A stretch of DNA of 64,000 nt from Niveibacterium sp. 24ML (GTDB lineage Bacteria > Pseudomonadota > Gammaproteobacteria > Burkholderiales > Rhodocyclaceae). Below the pieces are notes generated by a model. It saw only the letters and a program-made list of their open reading frames with translations. It was not told where the DNA came from and ran no database searches. Below, one piece after another: positions 10,434 through 19,951 of the stretch. The stretch covers positions 83,982-147,981 of the forward strand of contig NZ_JAPFHA010000011.1 of the NCBI RefSeq assembly GCF_026586805.1. Reading direction: 5' to 3'. Both the position numbers and the translations under genes were made by a program. Each line of letters starts with the position of its first letter. Positions within the stretch are counted from its first letter, which is position 1.

Positions 10434-11978
10434 ATGGTCTTCGATAGACGCACCAGCGGCATTTTGCTGCATCCCACATCCTTGCCCGGGCCGAATGGCT
10501 GTGGTGATCTAGGTTCGTCGTCTTACCACTTCGTTGATTGGCTGGTGGGTGCAGGTCAATCGCTGTGGCAAGTTTTGCCCTTGATGCCGATTGGCCCCGC
10601 CGACTCCCCCTACATGAGCGTTTCGGCATTTGCTGGAAACCCGCTGCTGGTCGATCTGGAAGAACTGGTGTCAAAGGGTTGGCTGGCGCCGATCACTGCG
10701 AGCGAGCGCGAGGGGTTCAGCGACACTGAAGTCAACTACGCCAAAGTAGTCCCCTTCCGTAACGACAAGCTGCGCGCCGCTTTTGCAGGCTTCTCGAAGC
10801 TTGCGTCGGCGGAGGACAAGGCAGCCTTCGCTGCGTTCTGCAAAGCCGAAGCCAACTGGCTTGATGACTACGCACTGTTCATGACGCTGGACGAGCGCTT
10901 TTCCGGCAAGCTCTGGCCGGAATGGGATGCGCCGCTTGCGAAACGCGACGCCAAGGCGCTGACCAAGGCCCGCAAGGACTACGCGGATGCAATCAGCTTC
11001 TGGCAGTTCGTCCAGTGGTGTTTCGACCGTCAGTGGAAGGCGGTCAAGGCATACGCGAATTCTCGCGGCGTTCAACTTGTTGGCGACATGCCGATTTTTG
11101 TTGCACACCACAGCGCTGATTGTTGGGCCCGCCCGGATCTGTACTACCTGGACGAAAACAAGTGGCCGACGGTCATCGCGGGTGTTCCGCCCGATTTCTT
11201 CTCTGCGACCGGCCAGCGTTGGGGTAACCCGCTGTACGACTGGGCCGCGATGGACAAGGACGGCTACGCATGGTGGATTGAGCGTATCAAGCGGCAATTG
11301 GCGCTGGCCGACGTTGTCCGGATTGACCACTTCCGTGGTTTCGCTGGCTACTGGGAAATCCCGGCTTCCGAGCCCACTGCGATTCACGGTCGCTGGGTTC
11401 CCGGCCCCGGCAAGGCGTTGTTCTCGGCGATCGAGAAGGCGCTCGGCAAGCTGCCAATCATTGCTGAAGATCTGGGCGTCATTACGCCTGACGTCGAAGA
11501 CCTGCGCGACAGCTTTGATCTGCCCGGCATGCGCATCCTTGAGTTCGCGTTCGCGGCGGGTCCCGATCACAACTTCCTACCGCACAACTATGTGGCAAAC
11601 ACGGTTGTGTACACGGGGACACACGACAACGACACTATTCGCGGCTGGTGGGCGACGTGTACCGAACGCGAGCGCGATTTCGCGCGGCATTACCTGGCTA
11701 CCAACGGTCATGACATCCATTGGGTGATGATTCGTGCCGCGGCGATGTCGGTTGCGAAAATGGCGATCTATCAGTTCCAGGACGTCTTGGGACTCGACGG
11801 CTACCACCGCATGAATACGCCGGGTCTTGTCGGATGCTGGACATGGCGCTTCAAGTGGGATTACGTGGGGCCTGAAGCCGGCCGCCGCCTGGCCGAGCTC
11901 TGCGCACTCTCTGGCCGCACGGGACAGGACAAGATGCCGCATCTGGCGACCTGGCCGGCCGACAAGCCTTTGCCCTGA
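10434..11978 (+). CDS. malQ: 4-alpha-glucanotransferase (amylomaltase)
   Basis: A GH77 enzyme that transfers alpha-1,4-glucan segments between maltodextrins and frees glucose. The 514-residue length matches the bacterial short form. Conserved motifs are RTSGILLHPTSLPGPNGCGDLG at the start (of which the middle part is diagnostic), VVRIDHFRGFAGYWEIP (nucleophile Asp), IAEDLGVITPDVEDLR (acid/base Glu) and YTGTHDNDTIRGWW (third acidic residue). GAAAGGA lies ahead of the ATG. It is the last gene of the glycogen operon; a strong terminator follows 22 bases after the stop. Confidence 0.95.
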   Translation: MVFDRRTSGILLHPTSLPGPNGCGDLGSSSYHFVDWLVGAGQSLWQVLPLMPIGPADSPYMSVSAFAGNPLLVDLEELVSKGWLAPITASEREGFSDTEVNYAKVVPFRNDKLRAAFAGFSKLASAEDKAAFAAFCKAEANWLDDYALFMTLDERFSGKLWPEWDAPLAKRDAKALTKARKDYADAISFWQFVQWCFDRQWKAVKAYANSRGVQLVGDMPIFVAHHSADCWARPDLYYLDENKWPTVIAGVPPDFFSATGQRWGNPLYDWAAMDKDGYAWWIERIKRQLALADVVRIDHFRGFAGYWEIPASEPTAIHGRWVPGPGKALFSAIEKALGKLPIIAEDLGVITPDVEDLRDSFDLPGMRILEFAFAAGPDHNFLPHNYVANTVVYTGTHDNDTIRGWWATCTERERDFARHYLATNGHDIHWVMIRAAAMSVAKMAIYQFQDVLGLDGYHRMNTPGLVGCWTWRFKWDYVGPEAGRRLAELCALSGRTGQDKMPHLATWPADKPLP

Positions 11979-12000
11979 TTTTCCAGGGATTCTTGCATCA

Positions 12001-12031
12001 GAAAAAGGGGCCGCATTGCGGCCCCTTTTTC
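12001..12031. terminator. bidirectional rho-independent terminator between malQ and mtfA
   Basis: A perfect stem GGGGCCGC/GCGGCCCC with a 3-base loop is flanked by A5 on the left and T5 on the right, so it can terminate transcription from both sides. It lies 22 bases after malQ and abuts the stop codon of the convergent mtfA. Confidence 0.9.
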
Positions 12032-12787
12032 TCACGCGTCCTGCTTTGCAGGATCTTGTTTGTAGAACAGCGCAAGCTGTTGATAGACCTCCGGATACTC
12101 GCGCTTGAGTACTTCTGATCCGGTGAAGAAGACTTCACTGCAGACAGCGAAAAACTCAGCCGGGTCTTCTGATGCGTACGGATCAATCCAGGTGTCTTCG
12201 CCTGCGTCGACCCGCGCGCAGAAGTCATTGAAGGCAAGGTCGAATGCCTCAATCCATGAATCGAGTGACATGCCGCGGTGCAGCGGCGGGCAGCCGTCGG
12301 CATCCCCGTTGAGCATGTCCAGCTTGTGCGCAAATTCGTGAATCACCACATTCGCGCCATCGGCTTCAGCGAAATCGTCGAACCAGCCCAGGACCACCGG
12401 CCCGAAGTTTGAGGCTTCACCCATCGCGGTTTCGTCGTACTCGTGCTCGATACCGTCCTCGTCCAGAATGCGGCGTCGGGCGACGAACTCGCCCTGATAC
12501 ACGACAATCCCAACCCAATCGCGATAGGCATCCAGCCCGAATTCGAGCACTGGCAGGCAGGCCTGCAGTGCGATCTCAAGCCGCATTGCATTGCTCACGC
12601 TGAATCCTTCTGCTCCGAAGAATTCCTTTGTCGCGAGAAACTCGATCGCGAGTATCCGCAGGCGTCCCCGCGCCTCTGGCGTCAGTCGATCAAGGAATGG
12701 AAGGCGGCCCTCGGCCTCGCTCCAGGCGGCAGCGCTGTCGAGTTCAGGCGCAGGTGTTCGGTTGAGAATTTGCCTTAGCCAATGCAT
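12032..12787 (-). CDS. mtfA: MtfA-type zinc peptidase
   Basis: The 251-residue cytosolic protein has the zinc metallopeptidase motif VVIHEFAHKLDMLNG near residue 150, with the third ligand region DPAEFFAVCSEVFF later on, and the LPFLDRLTPEARGRLR start typical of the family. In E. coli, MtfA binds the repressor Mlc and so affects the glucose phosphotransferase genes; it also has aminopeptidase activity. The ATG at 12787 (MHWLRQIL) is preferred over an in-frame TTG two codons upstream. It converges on the glycogen operon and shares its terminator; whether it acts on sugar control here is inference. Confidence 0.88.
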   Translation of the reverse strand: MHWLRQILNRTPAPELDSAAAWSEAEGRLPFLDRLTPEARGRLRILAIEFLATKEFFGAEGFSVSNAMRLEIALQACLPVLEFGLDAYRDWVGIVVYQGEFVARRRILDEDGIEHEYDETAMGEASNFGPVVLGWFDDFAEADGANVVIHEFAHKLDMLNGDADGCPPLHRGMSLDSWIEAFDLAFNDFCARVDAGEDTWIDPYASEDPAEFFAVCSEVFFTGSEVLKREYPEVYQQLALFYKQDPAKQDA

Positions 12788-12850
12788 CGGCAAAGTCTAG
12801 CAGCCGGGCCCGGGGCGCGAGTGCGCGGCGCCTTGTGGAATAATGCGGCT

Positions 12851-15052
12851 ATGGTCCAAGTTGCCCATTCTCTCGCCAATTCCGACTCCGCACTCCCGTC
12901 GGCGGCATCGCTCGCTGAAGGCCTGGGGGAGGGTGCGGCCGCGCCTTTGCAAGCTGCGCTTGAGTGGATTGTGCCGCTCTATGGCGAACACACCCTCAAC
13001 ACCGGCGAGCCGGTGCTGCGGCACGCCCTTGGGATGACGCTGATTACGGTGTCATTGCGCCTTGATCTGGAAACACGACTTGCGGCGATGCTGTTCGCGG
13101 TGGTCGAGTATGTCGATCAACCCGGCGAAGAAATCGAACGCCGCTTCGGTCGCGACGTGGCGCGGCTGACCGATGGAATGGCCCGGCTCAGTGGCTTGCG
13201 TTTGATTACCCGGCAGGCAGCGCAGTCGACGGCGCCGGATGTTCGCGCGCAGACCGAAGTGCTGCGCAAGATGCTGCTCGCAATGGTGGAAGACATTCGT
13301 GTGGTCTTGCTTCGCCTTGCCAGCCGGACTCAGACACTGCGCTACCTGACCGAACACGAGTGCGACTCGCGCGAGGAACTGGCGCGCGAGAGCATGGCTT
13401 TGTATGCGCCGCTGGCAAACCGCCTGGGCGTTTGGCAACTGAAGTGGGAGCTTGAGGATCTCTCGTTCCGCTTCCTTGAGCCGCAGACATACAAGCGCAT
13501 CGCAAAGATGCTCGATGAGCGGCGCGTTGAGCGCGAGGCCTTCATCGAGAACGCAACCACCCGCTTGCGCAATGATCTTGCGGCAGCGGGCGTGGAAGCC
13601 GAGGTCTATGGCCGGCCGAAGCACATCTACTCCATCTACAACAAGATGGCGGCCAAGCACCTCGATTTCTCTCAGGTGTACGACGTACGTGCCTTGCGCG
13701 TGCTGGTGCATGACGTGCGCGAGTGCTACACCGCACTTGGCCTGGTGCATTCGATCTGGCAGCCCATCGCCGGGGAGTACGACGACTACATCTCCAAGCC
13801 CAAGGGCAACAACTACCAAAGCCTTCACACTGCCGTCCGCGCCGCCGACGGGCGGGCGCTGGAGGTGCAGATCCGCACGCTGGAAATGCATCGACACGCC
13901 GAGCTGGGTATCGCCGCACACTGGCGCTACAAGGAAGGCTCGCGTGAGACGGGCGAGTACGACGAAAAGATCGCCTTGCTCAGGCAACTGCTCTCATGGC
14001 GTGACGAAATCAGCGATTCATCGCAATGGGAGTCGCATTACAAGAATGCGTCGCTCGACGATACGATCTACGTGATGACCCCGCAGGGCCGGGTTGTTGA
14101 CCTGACGAGCGGGGCAACGCCAATTGATTTCGCCTACCGCGTGCACACTGATCTGGGGCACCGCTGCCGTGGCGCGAAGGTCAATGGCCAGATGGTCTCG
14201 CTGAACACCGCGCTCGAGAACGGGCAGGTTGTCGACATCATTGCGGCCAAGCAGGGCGGCCCGTCACGTGACTGGCTCAATCCCCAGCTCGGGTATCTGG
14301 CCACCTCGAATGCGCGCTCGAAAGTGCGCCGTTGGTTCACGCTGCAGGACGAAGCGGAAACGCTTTCGCAAGGGCGCACCATTGCGCTCAAGGAACTGCA
14401 GCGTGAGGGCCATGCCCATTCAAGTCTGGATGATCTTGGCTCACGCCTCGGCTTCAAGAATACCGATGCGTTCCTGATTGCTGTTGGGCGGGGCGATGTT
14501 GGCACCCGCCAGATTCAGCTCGCCTTGCGTGGTGACAGCAGCACGCCAGAGCCGGCACCCGATGTCGTGATTGGGCGGAGTCGCAAGCGCAACTCCGACG
14601 ACAAGATCCTCATCGTAGGGGTAGGGCGCTTGTTGACCAACCTGGGGCGCTGCTGCAAACCGGCGCCGCCCGACGCGATTACCGGCTTCGTGACACGGGG
14701 CAAGGGTGTATCGATTCATCGAGCCGATTGCCGTGACTTCAAACATCTGGCGATTCGTCACCCCGAGCGGGTTGTGGCAGCTGCGTGGGGCGCCAGCGAA
14801 GCGGCCGCAAATGTGGCGGACGTCTATCCGATCGATATCGCGGTCGAAGCGAACGATCGGCAGGGCCTGCTGCGCGATATTTCAGAGATCCTTTCGCGCG
14901 AGAAACTCAACGTGATTGCAGTCAATACGATGTCCAAGAGCGGGCGCGCCTTCATGCGCTTCACGATTGAAGTGCGCAACGCAAGCCAGGCGCAGCGCGC
15001 GCTCACCCTGATCGGCGATGTCTCAGGGGTTGAACGCGCGCGGCGGGCTTGA
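12851..15052 (+). CDS. relA: GTP pyrophosphokinase (RelA, (p)ppGpp synthetase I)
   Basis: A ribosome-associated synthetase of (p)ppGpp in the stringent response. The 733-residue protein has an N-terminal hydrolase-like domain that lacks the HD pair (VVEYVD near residue 85), a synthetase domain with GRPKHIYSIYNKM and the EYDD motif at residue 309 that marks monofunctional RelA rather than SpoT, a TGS domain (YVMTPQGRVVDLTSGATPID), the Cys region GRCCKPAPPDAITGFVTRG and a C-terminal ACT domain. The ATG at 12851 gives a normal N-terminus. Its stop codon directly touches the stop of the convergent ppk1. Confidence 0.95.
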   Translation: MVQVAHSLANSDSALPSAASLAEGLGEGAAAPLQAALEWIVPLYGEHTLNTGEPVLRHALGMTLITVSLRLDLETRLAAMLFAVVEYVDQPGEEIERRFGRDVARLTDGMARLSGLRLITRQAAQSTAPDVRAQTEVLRKMLLAMVEDIRVVLLRLASRTQTLRYLTEHECDSREELARESMALYAPLANRLGVWQLKWELEDLSFRFLEPQTYKRIAKMLDERRVEREAFIENATTRLRNDLAAAGVEAEVYGRPKHIYSIYNKMAAKHLDFSQVYDVRALRVLVHDVRECYTALGLVHSIWQPIAGEYDDYISKPKGNNYQSLHTAVRAADGRALEVQIRTLEMHRHAELGIAAHWRYKEGSRETGEYDEKIALLRQLLSWRDEISDSSQWESHYKNASLDDTIYVMTPQGRVVDLTSGATPIDFAYRVHTDLGHRCRGAKVNGQMVSLNTALENGQVVDIIAAKQGGPSRDWLNPQLGYLATSNARSKVRRWFTLQDEAETLSQGRTIALKELQREGHAHSSLDDLGSRLGFKNTDAFLIAVGRGDVGTRQIQLALRGDSSTPEPAPDVVIGRSRKRNSDDKILIVGVGRLLTNLGRCCKPAPPDAITGFVTRGKGVSIHRADCRDFKHLAIRHPERVVAAAWGASEAAANVADVYPIDIAVEANDRQGLLRDISEILSREKLNVIAVNTMSKSGRAFMRFTIEVRNASQAQRALTLIGDVSGVERARRA

Positions 15053-17164
15053 TCAGCCTTCTGTTTTTCCGCCAGCCAGTTCCGCGAGCAGGATTTCCTG
15101 CGCTGAACGCCGGATCGCTCGGCCTTGTTTGCGACGGTAACTGCCGGTCGTGCCATCCAGATCCCACGCCTGGCAGTTGTCGCCAAGATATGGGCGCAGG
15201 CCCTCCTTGATGACGCGGCGCTTGAGCTTTGGATCCAGCACCGGGAAAGCGGTTTCGATACGCCGGAAGAAATTACGCTGCATCCAGTCGGCGCTGGAGA
15301 GGTAGACCTTGTCTTCGCCGTTCGCGCCGAAGTAGAGCACCCGCGTGTGTTCAAGGAAGCGCCCGATCACCGAACGAACGCGAATGTTCTCTGACAAACC
15401 TGGCACCTGTGGGCGAAGTGCGCATGGGCCACGCACGATCAGATCGATCTCGACGCCGGCGGCGCCTGCATCGTAGAGCGCCTCAATCGTTTCAGATTCA
15501 AGCAGGGCGTTCATCTTGGCAATGATGCGGCCCTTGCCGCCAGCACGGGCAATGTCGGCCTCGTTGCGAATCAAGGCGACCACGCTCGGTTGCAAGGTGA
15601 AGGGGGCCTGCCAAAGGAAGCGCAGTGCCCGCGGATGCCCCAGCCCGGTCAATTGCTTGAAGATGTCGCTCACATCTGCGCCGATATCTTCATTCGCGGT
15701 GAACAGGCCGAAATCGGTGTAGAAGCGCGTGGTGCGGGGGTGATAGTTGCCGGTGCCCAGATGCACATAGCGGCGCAGAACGCCAGGATTGCTGCCGTCG
15801 TTATCTTCCCGACGAACCACCATCAGCATCTTTGCATGCGTCTTGTACCCCACGACGCCGTAAACCACATGCGCGCCAGCCTCTTCCAGCAAGGACGCCC
15901 ATCCGATGTTGGCTTCCTCGTCAAAGCGTGCGAGGAGCTCCACCACGACTGTCACTTCCTTGCCTTTGCGTGCGGCGCGGATCAGGTGCTCCATCAGAAC
16001 TGAGTCGGTGCCGGTGCGATACACCGTCATCTTGATCGCCACCACCTGCGGATCGTCGGCTGCCTTGCGCAGAAAGTCGATCACTGGCGCAAAACTCTGG
16101 AAGGGGTGATGGAGCAAGTGATCGCGCTTGCGAATTGCGGCGAAGATGTCGTTGCGCGACTCAAGTTCCTTGGGGACCACCGGGCTGAAGGGCTTGAACT
16201 TCAGGTCCGGGCGGTCAACCCAATCGGGCACCTGCATCAGGCGCACCAGGTTCACGATCCCGGGCACCTGGTAGAGCTCTTCACGCCGCAGATCGAACTG
16301 TTGCAACAAGAAGTCGGCCATTCGCTCAGAGCAATTGTCGGCCACTTCCAGGCGCACTTCGTCGCCGAAGTGCCGATGCTGCAACTCGCCTTGCAGAGTG
16401 GTGCGCAGATCCTTGACGTCGTCTTCATCAAAGAGGAGATCGCTGTTGCGGGTTACCCGGAACTGGTAGCAACCGAGCACGGTCATGCCTTCAAACAACA
16501 CGCCCACATGTGCGTGCAGGATTGAAGACAGGAAAACGAATGTGTGGGGACTGCCGCCAAGTTCCGGCGGCAAGTGGATCACGCGCGGCAGGGCGCGCGG
16601 CGCCTGCACGATGGCCGAATTCGATACCCGGCCAAAGGCGTCGCGGCCTTCCAGCTCAACCGCAAAGTTCAGGCTCTTGTTAAGCACCCGCGGGAACGGA
16701 TGGGCGGGGTCAAGCCCGATCGGCGTGAGCACCGGCATCATTTCGCGATAGAAGAAGTCGCGAATCCAGTCCTGCTGCTCGGGGGTCCATACACTGCGAC
16801 GAAGGAATCGGATTCCCTCGGCGGCAAGCGCGGGGAGAATCGTATCGTTCAGCAAGGCATACTGCTCAGCGATGATGCCGTGCACTTCGCTACAGATGCG
16901 CGAATAGAGCTCACGCGGCGGCATCGCATCCGGCGCGCTTGAGTCGGCGCTCAGCGCGGTCTGGGCGCGCACCCCTGCGACGCGAATCTCGAAAAACTCG
17001 TCAAGATTGCTTGAGACGATACAAAGAAACTTCAAGCGCTCAAGCAGCGGTACAGAAGGATCGGCGGCTTGCGCCAAAACCCGGCGCTGAAAAGCGAGCA
17101 GCGACATTTCGCGATTCAGGTAGTGGTCTGCAGGGTGTTGGCGTTGAATTTGATTTGCGCGCAT
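15053..17164 (-). CDS. ppk1: polyphosphate kinase 1
   Basis: The enzyme makes polyphosphate from ATP through a phosphohistidine intermediate and sits at the inner membrane. The 703-residue length is typical. The start has NREMSLLAFQRRVL and SSNLDEFFEIRVAG; the catalytic histidines are expected in GYKTHAKMLMVVRRED (near residue 440) and RFLEHTRVLYFGANGEDKVY (near residue 605). The start at 17164 gives the usual N-terminus. It is divergent from ppx across 185 bases, so synthesis and degradation genes face away from one regulatory region. A Pho-box-like sequence lies 35 bases upstream. Confidence 0.96.
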   Translation of the reverse strand: MRANQIQRQHPADHYLNREMSLLAFQRRVLAQAADPSVPLLERLKFLCIVSSNLDEFFEIRVAGVRAQTALSADSSAPDAMPPRELYSRICSEVHGIIAEQYALLNDTILPALAAEGIRFLRRSVWTPEQQDWIRDFFYREMMPVLTPIGLDPAHPFPRVLNKSLNFAVELEGRDAFGRVSNSAIVQAPRALPRVIHLPPELGGSPHTFVFLSSILHAHVGVLFEGMTVLGCYQFRVTRNSDLLFDEDDVKDLRTTLQGELQHRHFGDEVRLEVADNCSERMADFLLQQFDLRREELYQVPGIVNLVRLMQVPDWVDRPDLKFKPFSPVVPKELESRNDIFAAIRKRDHLLHHPFQSFAPVIDFLRKAADDPQVVAIKMTVYRTGTDSVLMEHLIRAARKGKEVTVVVELLARFDEEANIGWASLLEEAGAHVVYGVVGYKTHAKMLMVVRREDNDGSNPGVLRRYVHLGTGNYHPRTTRFYTDFGLFTANEDIGADVSDIFKQLTGLGHPRALRFLWQAPFTLQPSVVALIRNEADIARAGGKGRIIAKMNALLESETIEALYDAGAAGVEIDLIVRGPCALRPQVPGLSENIRVRSVIGRFLEHTRVLYFGANGEDKVYLSSADWMQRNFFRRIETAFPVLDPKLKRRVIKEGLRPYLGDNCQAWDLDGTTGSYRRKQGRAIRRSAQEILLAELAGGKTEG

Positions 17165-17198
17165 CTTTGCAATCCGTTCGAATCGATCCCGCTATTGT

Positions 17199-17216
17199 GT
17201 GACATTTCGATTACGG
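17199..17216 (-). promoter_or_regulatory. Pho-box-like sequence upstream of ppk1
   Basis: Read toward ppk1, the sequence is CCGTAAT-CGAA-ATGTCAC. Against the two 7-base repeats of the E. coli Pho box (CTGTCAT, 4 bases, CTGTCAY) it matches 11 of 14 positions with the correct spacing. PhoB control of ppk is known in enterobacteria. No clear -10 is seen at the expected distance, so this remains a candidate. Confidence 0.4.
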
Positions 17217-17349
17217 TTCGTTGACGTGGGCCGATTTCCTTTTCAGTCAGCCCCCGGGAAGAAGCCTTTCGCCCCCCAGGCGGCCTTCCGGGCTAAAATC
17301 GGCGCCGTTTCAATTGCACCACAATCCCGCCCTGGAACACGCCCAGTTG

Positions 17350-18843
17350 ATGAAACAAGAAGTGATTGCCGCGGTAGACCTTGGCTCAAACAGTTTTCGC
17401 CTGATCGTCGGCAGGGTGGTTGGCGAGCAGATTTTTGCGCTAGATAACCTCAAGGAGTCCGTGCGCCTGGCTGCCGGTTTATCGCCCGACAAGCACCTGG
17501 ACGCCGCATCGCAGGCCCGCGCACTGGCCGCCTTGCGCAAATTCGGCGAGCGCCTGCGCGGGTTTCGCGCCGATGAGGTGCGCGCGGTTGCAACGAACAC
17601 GCTGCGTGTGGCAAAGAACGCGGGCAGCTTCCTGACCGAAGCCGAGGCCGCCCTTGGTTTTCCGATCGAAGTCATCGCCGGGCGCGAGGAAGCGCGCCTG
17701 ATCTACCTGGGCGTGGCGCACTCCTTGCCTGATGCGACCCGCAAGCAACTGGTTTTCGATATCGGCGGAGGCTCCACCGAGTTCATCATCGGGCGGGGTA
17801 TGGAGCCCATCGTCCTTGAGTCTTTGTACATGGGCTGCGTGAGTTACAGCCTGCGCTTCTTTCCCGACGGGCGGGTGGACAAGTCGGCCATGCGAGCGGC
17901 CGAGCTTGCTGCGATTCGTGAGCTCGAAACGATTGCGGCGACCTATCGGGAGGTCGGCTGGGAGCAGGCAATCGCATCGAGCGGCAGCGCAAAAGCGATC
18001 GCCGAAATCCTTGAAATGAACCAGTTTTCAAGTGGCGGCATTACCCGCAGCGGTGTCTCACGCCTGCGCAATGAACTGATCAAGGCCGGCAACGTCAATC
18101 GACTCAATCTTGTCGGCACGCGCGCCGATCGCCTGCCCGTTCTGCTGGGTGGGTTTGCAATCCTGTCCGCCGCAATGGAAGCGCTGCGGCTTGACCAGGT
18201 GAACTTCTGCGATGCTGCGCTCCGGCAAGGGGTGCTCTACGACCTGCTTGGCCGTGCAACCCATCATGATCTGCGCGACACGACCGTCGAGACCTTCATG
18301 CGCCGCCATGGAGTTGAAGCGGCCCATGCCACGCGCGTTGCCAACACGGCGGTTTCCTTGTTGGCACAGGCCATGCCGGCAGCGGCAGATCCGGATCATG
18401 TTGATCGGCGCTTCCTGATGTGGGCAGCGCGCCTGCACGAAGTGGGCCTGAGCGTGGCGCATTCGAGCTATCACAAGCACAGCGCATACGTGTTGGCCAA
18501 CGCCGACATGCCAGGCTTTTCGCGCAAGGATCAGGCGCGCCTGGCCTGCCTCGCTCTGGGGCACCGCGGCAAGCTCGAACGTGTGCTGGCCTTGCCGCCC
18601 AATCCGGGCGATCTACTGCTGATTCTGTGTATCCGCATTGCCGTCATCCTGCATCGCACTCGCGACGATGTGCCGGTGCCTGCGCTCACTGTCACAGCAT
18701 CGCGCAAGGGTTTCGAAGTGATGGCCGGCCCGCAGGAGTTCGAGAACCGTCCGCTCACGATGGCCTTGTTGCAGGAGGAGGGCGCCCAGTGGGAAGCGTG
18801 CGGCATGCCGATGCGCCTGCGGATCGGTAAGCAGGATGGCTGA
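17350..18843 (+). CDS. ppx: exopolyphosphatase (Ppx/GppA family)
   Basis: The enzyme removes phosphate from polyphosphate ends; relatives also hydrolyse pppGpp. The 497-residue protein has the actin-like ATPase N-terminus VIAAVDLGSNSFRLIVGRV, the phosphate-binding loop VFDIGGGSTEFIIGRG (near residue 140) and a C-terminal HD-type helical domain (AARLHEVGLSVAHSSYHKHS). The ATG at 17350 is chosen because the family motif starts within ten residues; the frame stays open further upstream without a good start. Its last eight bases overlap the next gene, suggesting co-transcription with the Mla-like cluster. Confidence 0.93.
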   Translation: MKQEVIAAVDLGSNSFRLIVGRVVGEQIFALDNLKESVRLAAGLSPDKHLDAASQARALAALRKFGERLRGFRADEVRAVATNTLRVAKNAGSFLTEAEAALGFPIEVIAGREEARLIYLGVAHSLPDATRKQLVFDIGGGSTEFIIGRGMEPIVLESLYMGCVSYSLRFFPDGRVDKSAMRAAELAAIRELETIAATYREVGWEQAIASSGSAKAIAEILEMNQFSSGGITRSGVSRLRNELIKAGNVNRLNLVGTRADRLPVLLGGFAILSAAMEALRLDQVNFCDAALRQGVLYDLLGRATHHDLRDTTVETFMRRHGVEAAHATRVANTAVSLLAQAMPAAADPDHVDRRFLMWAARLHEVGLSVAHSSYHKHSAYVLANADMPGFSRKDQARLACLALGHRGKLERVLALPPNPGDLLLILCIRIAVILHRTRDDVPVPALTVTASRKGFEVMAGPQEFENRPLTMALLQEEGAQWEACGMPMRLRIGKQDG

Positions 18844-19951
18844 GTCTGACGCCCCCGCCTTGCGTGAGTCCGGCGGCACCGTCTATCTCTCCGGGCACTG
18901 GACGCTTGCTGCGCTGACCAAGGCCGCACCAAGCCTTCGCAATCGACTTGGCGCTTATGCCGCCGACACCGCCTGGGACTTGAGCGGACTCGCGTCGCTC
19001 GATACCTACGGCGCCGTCACGCTCTGGCGTGCCTGGGGGCGTGCCTTGCCAGCGTCGGCGCAAGTTCCTGACGAATACAAGGCGCTCTTTGCGCGTTTGC
19101 AGATGCATGTTGCCGCGGGGGCCAGCCATCGTCCGCCACGCGATCCGCTGGCGTGGGTTATCGCGCTGGGCCAGGGTGTGCAAGGGATCGTGTCTCACAT
19201 CGCGAGTTTCGTTACGCTGGTGGGGCAACTGGTGATCGAACTGGCGTATGTGCTCCGAACACCAAGACAGATTCCCTGGCTGGAAATTTCAGCCAACCTG
19301 CACAAGGCAGGGGTGCGGGCAATGCCGGTTGCCGCGCTGGTCGCGTTTCTGATCGGTATCGTGCTGAGCTACTTGTTTGCGCTGCAGCTCAAACGCTTTG
19401 GTGGTGAAGCCTTCATTGTCGATGTGCTGGGTATCGGCATCATCCGGGAATTGGGGCCGGTGCTGGTTGCGGTGCTGGTGGCGGGGCGATCCGGCTCGGC
19501 CATGACGGCCCAGCTTGGCACCATGCGTGTCACAGAAGAGATCGATGCTTTGGCGACGATGGGCGTACCGCGCCATCTGCGGTTGGTGTTTCCGAAAGTG
19601 GTCGCGCTCGGCATCGCGATGCCATTGCTGGTGGCCTGGACCTGCATGATCGCCCTCGCTGGCGGCATGTTGGCCGCCCACTACGAGCTCGGGCTCGACT
19701 ATCAGTTCTTTATCAGCAACCTGCCGCGGGTTGTCCCGCTGCCCAACCTCTGGATCGCGATTGCCAAAGGCGTCGTTTTTGGAATGTCGATCGCGATCGT
19801 TGCGTGCCACTATGGCTTGCGTGTGCAACCCAACACCGAGAGCCTGTCGGGCAACACCACCCGTTCGGTGGTTACGGCCATCACCCTCGTCATCCTGCTG
19901 GACGCCTTGTTCGCCCTGGCAACCCGCAACATCGGGCTGGGGCGCGGATGA
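18836..19951 (+). CDS. MlaE-type ABC permease with N-terminal STAS-like domain
   Basis: Inner-membrane permease of a phospholipid-type ABC transporter. Residues 1-100 look like a STAS domain (TVYLSGHWTLAALTKA, DTAWDLSGLASLDTYGAV), which in E. coli is the separate protein MlaB; residues 110-371 are the MlaE permease, with LGIGIIRELGPVLVAVLVAG, SAMTAQLGTMRVTEEIDALA and MGVPRHLRLVFPKV. It overlaps ppx by eight bases and the ATPase gene by four. With the ATPase, MCE protein and lipoprotein that follow it forms a complete transporter apart from a periplasmic carrier such as MlaC. Confidence 0.9.
   Translation: MAESDAPALRESGGTVYLSGHWTLAALTKAAPSLRNRLGAYAADTAWDLSGLASLDTYGAVTLWRAWGRALPASAQVPDEYKALFARLQMHVAAGASHRPPRDPLAWVIALGQGVQGIVSHIASFVTLVGQLVIELAYVLRTPRQIPWLEISANLHKAGVRAMPVAALVAFLIGIVLSYLFALQLKRFGGEAFIVDVLGIGIIRELGPVLVAVLVAGRSGSAMTAQLGTMRVTEEIDALATMGVPRHLRLVFPKVVALGIAMPLLVAWTCMIALAGGMLAAHYELGLDYQFFISNLPRVVPLPNLWIAIAKGVVFGMSIAIVACHYGLRVQPNTESLSGNTTRSVVTAITLVILLDALFALATRNIGLGRG

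Noticed and set aside
12032..12787. Long open frames opposite and overlapping mtfA, considered as separate genes
   Set aside because: mtfA has HEFAH and normal length; overlapping frames lack starts and motifs.
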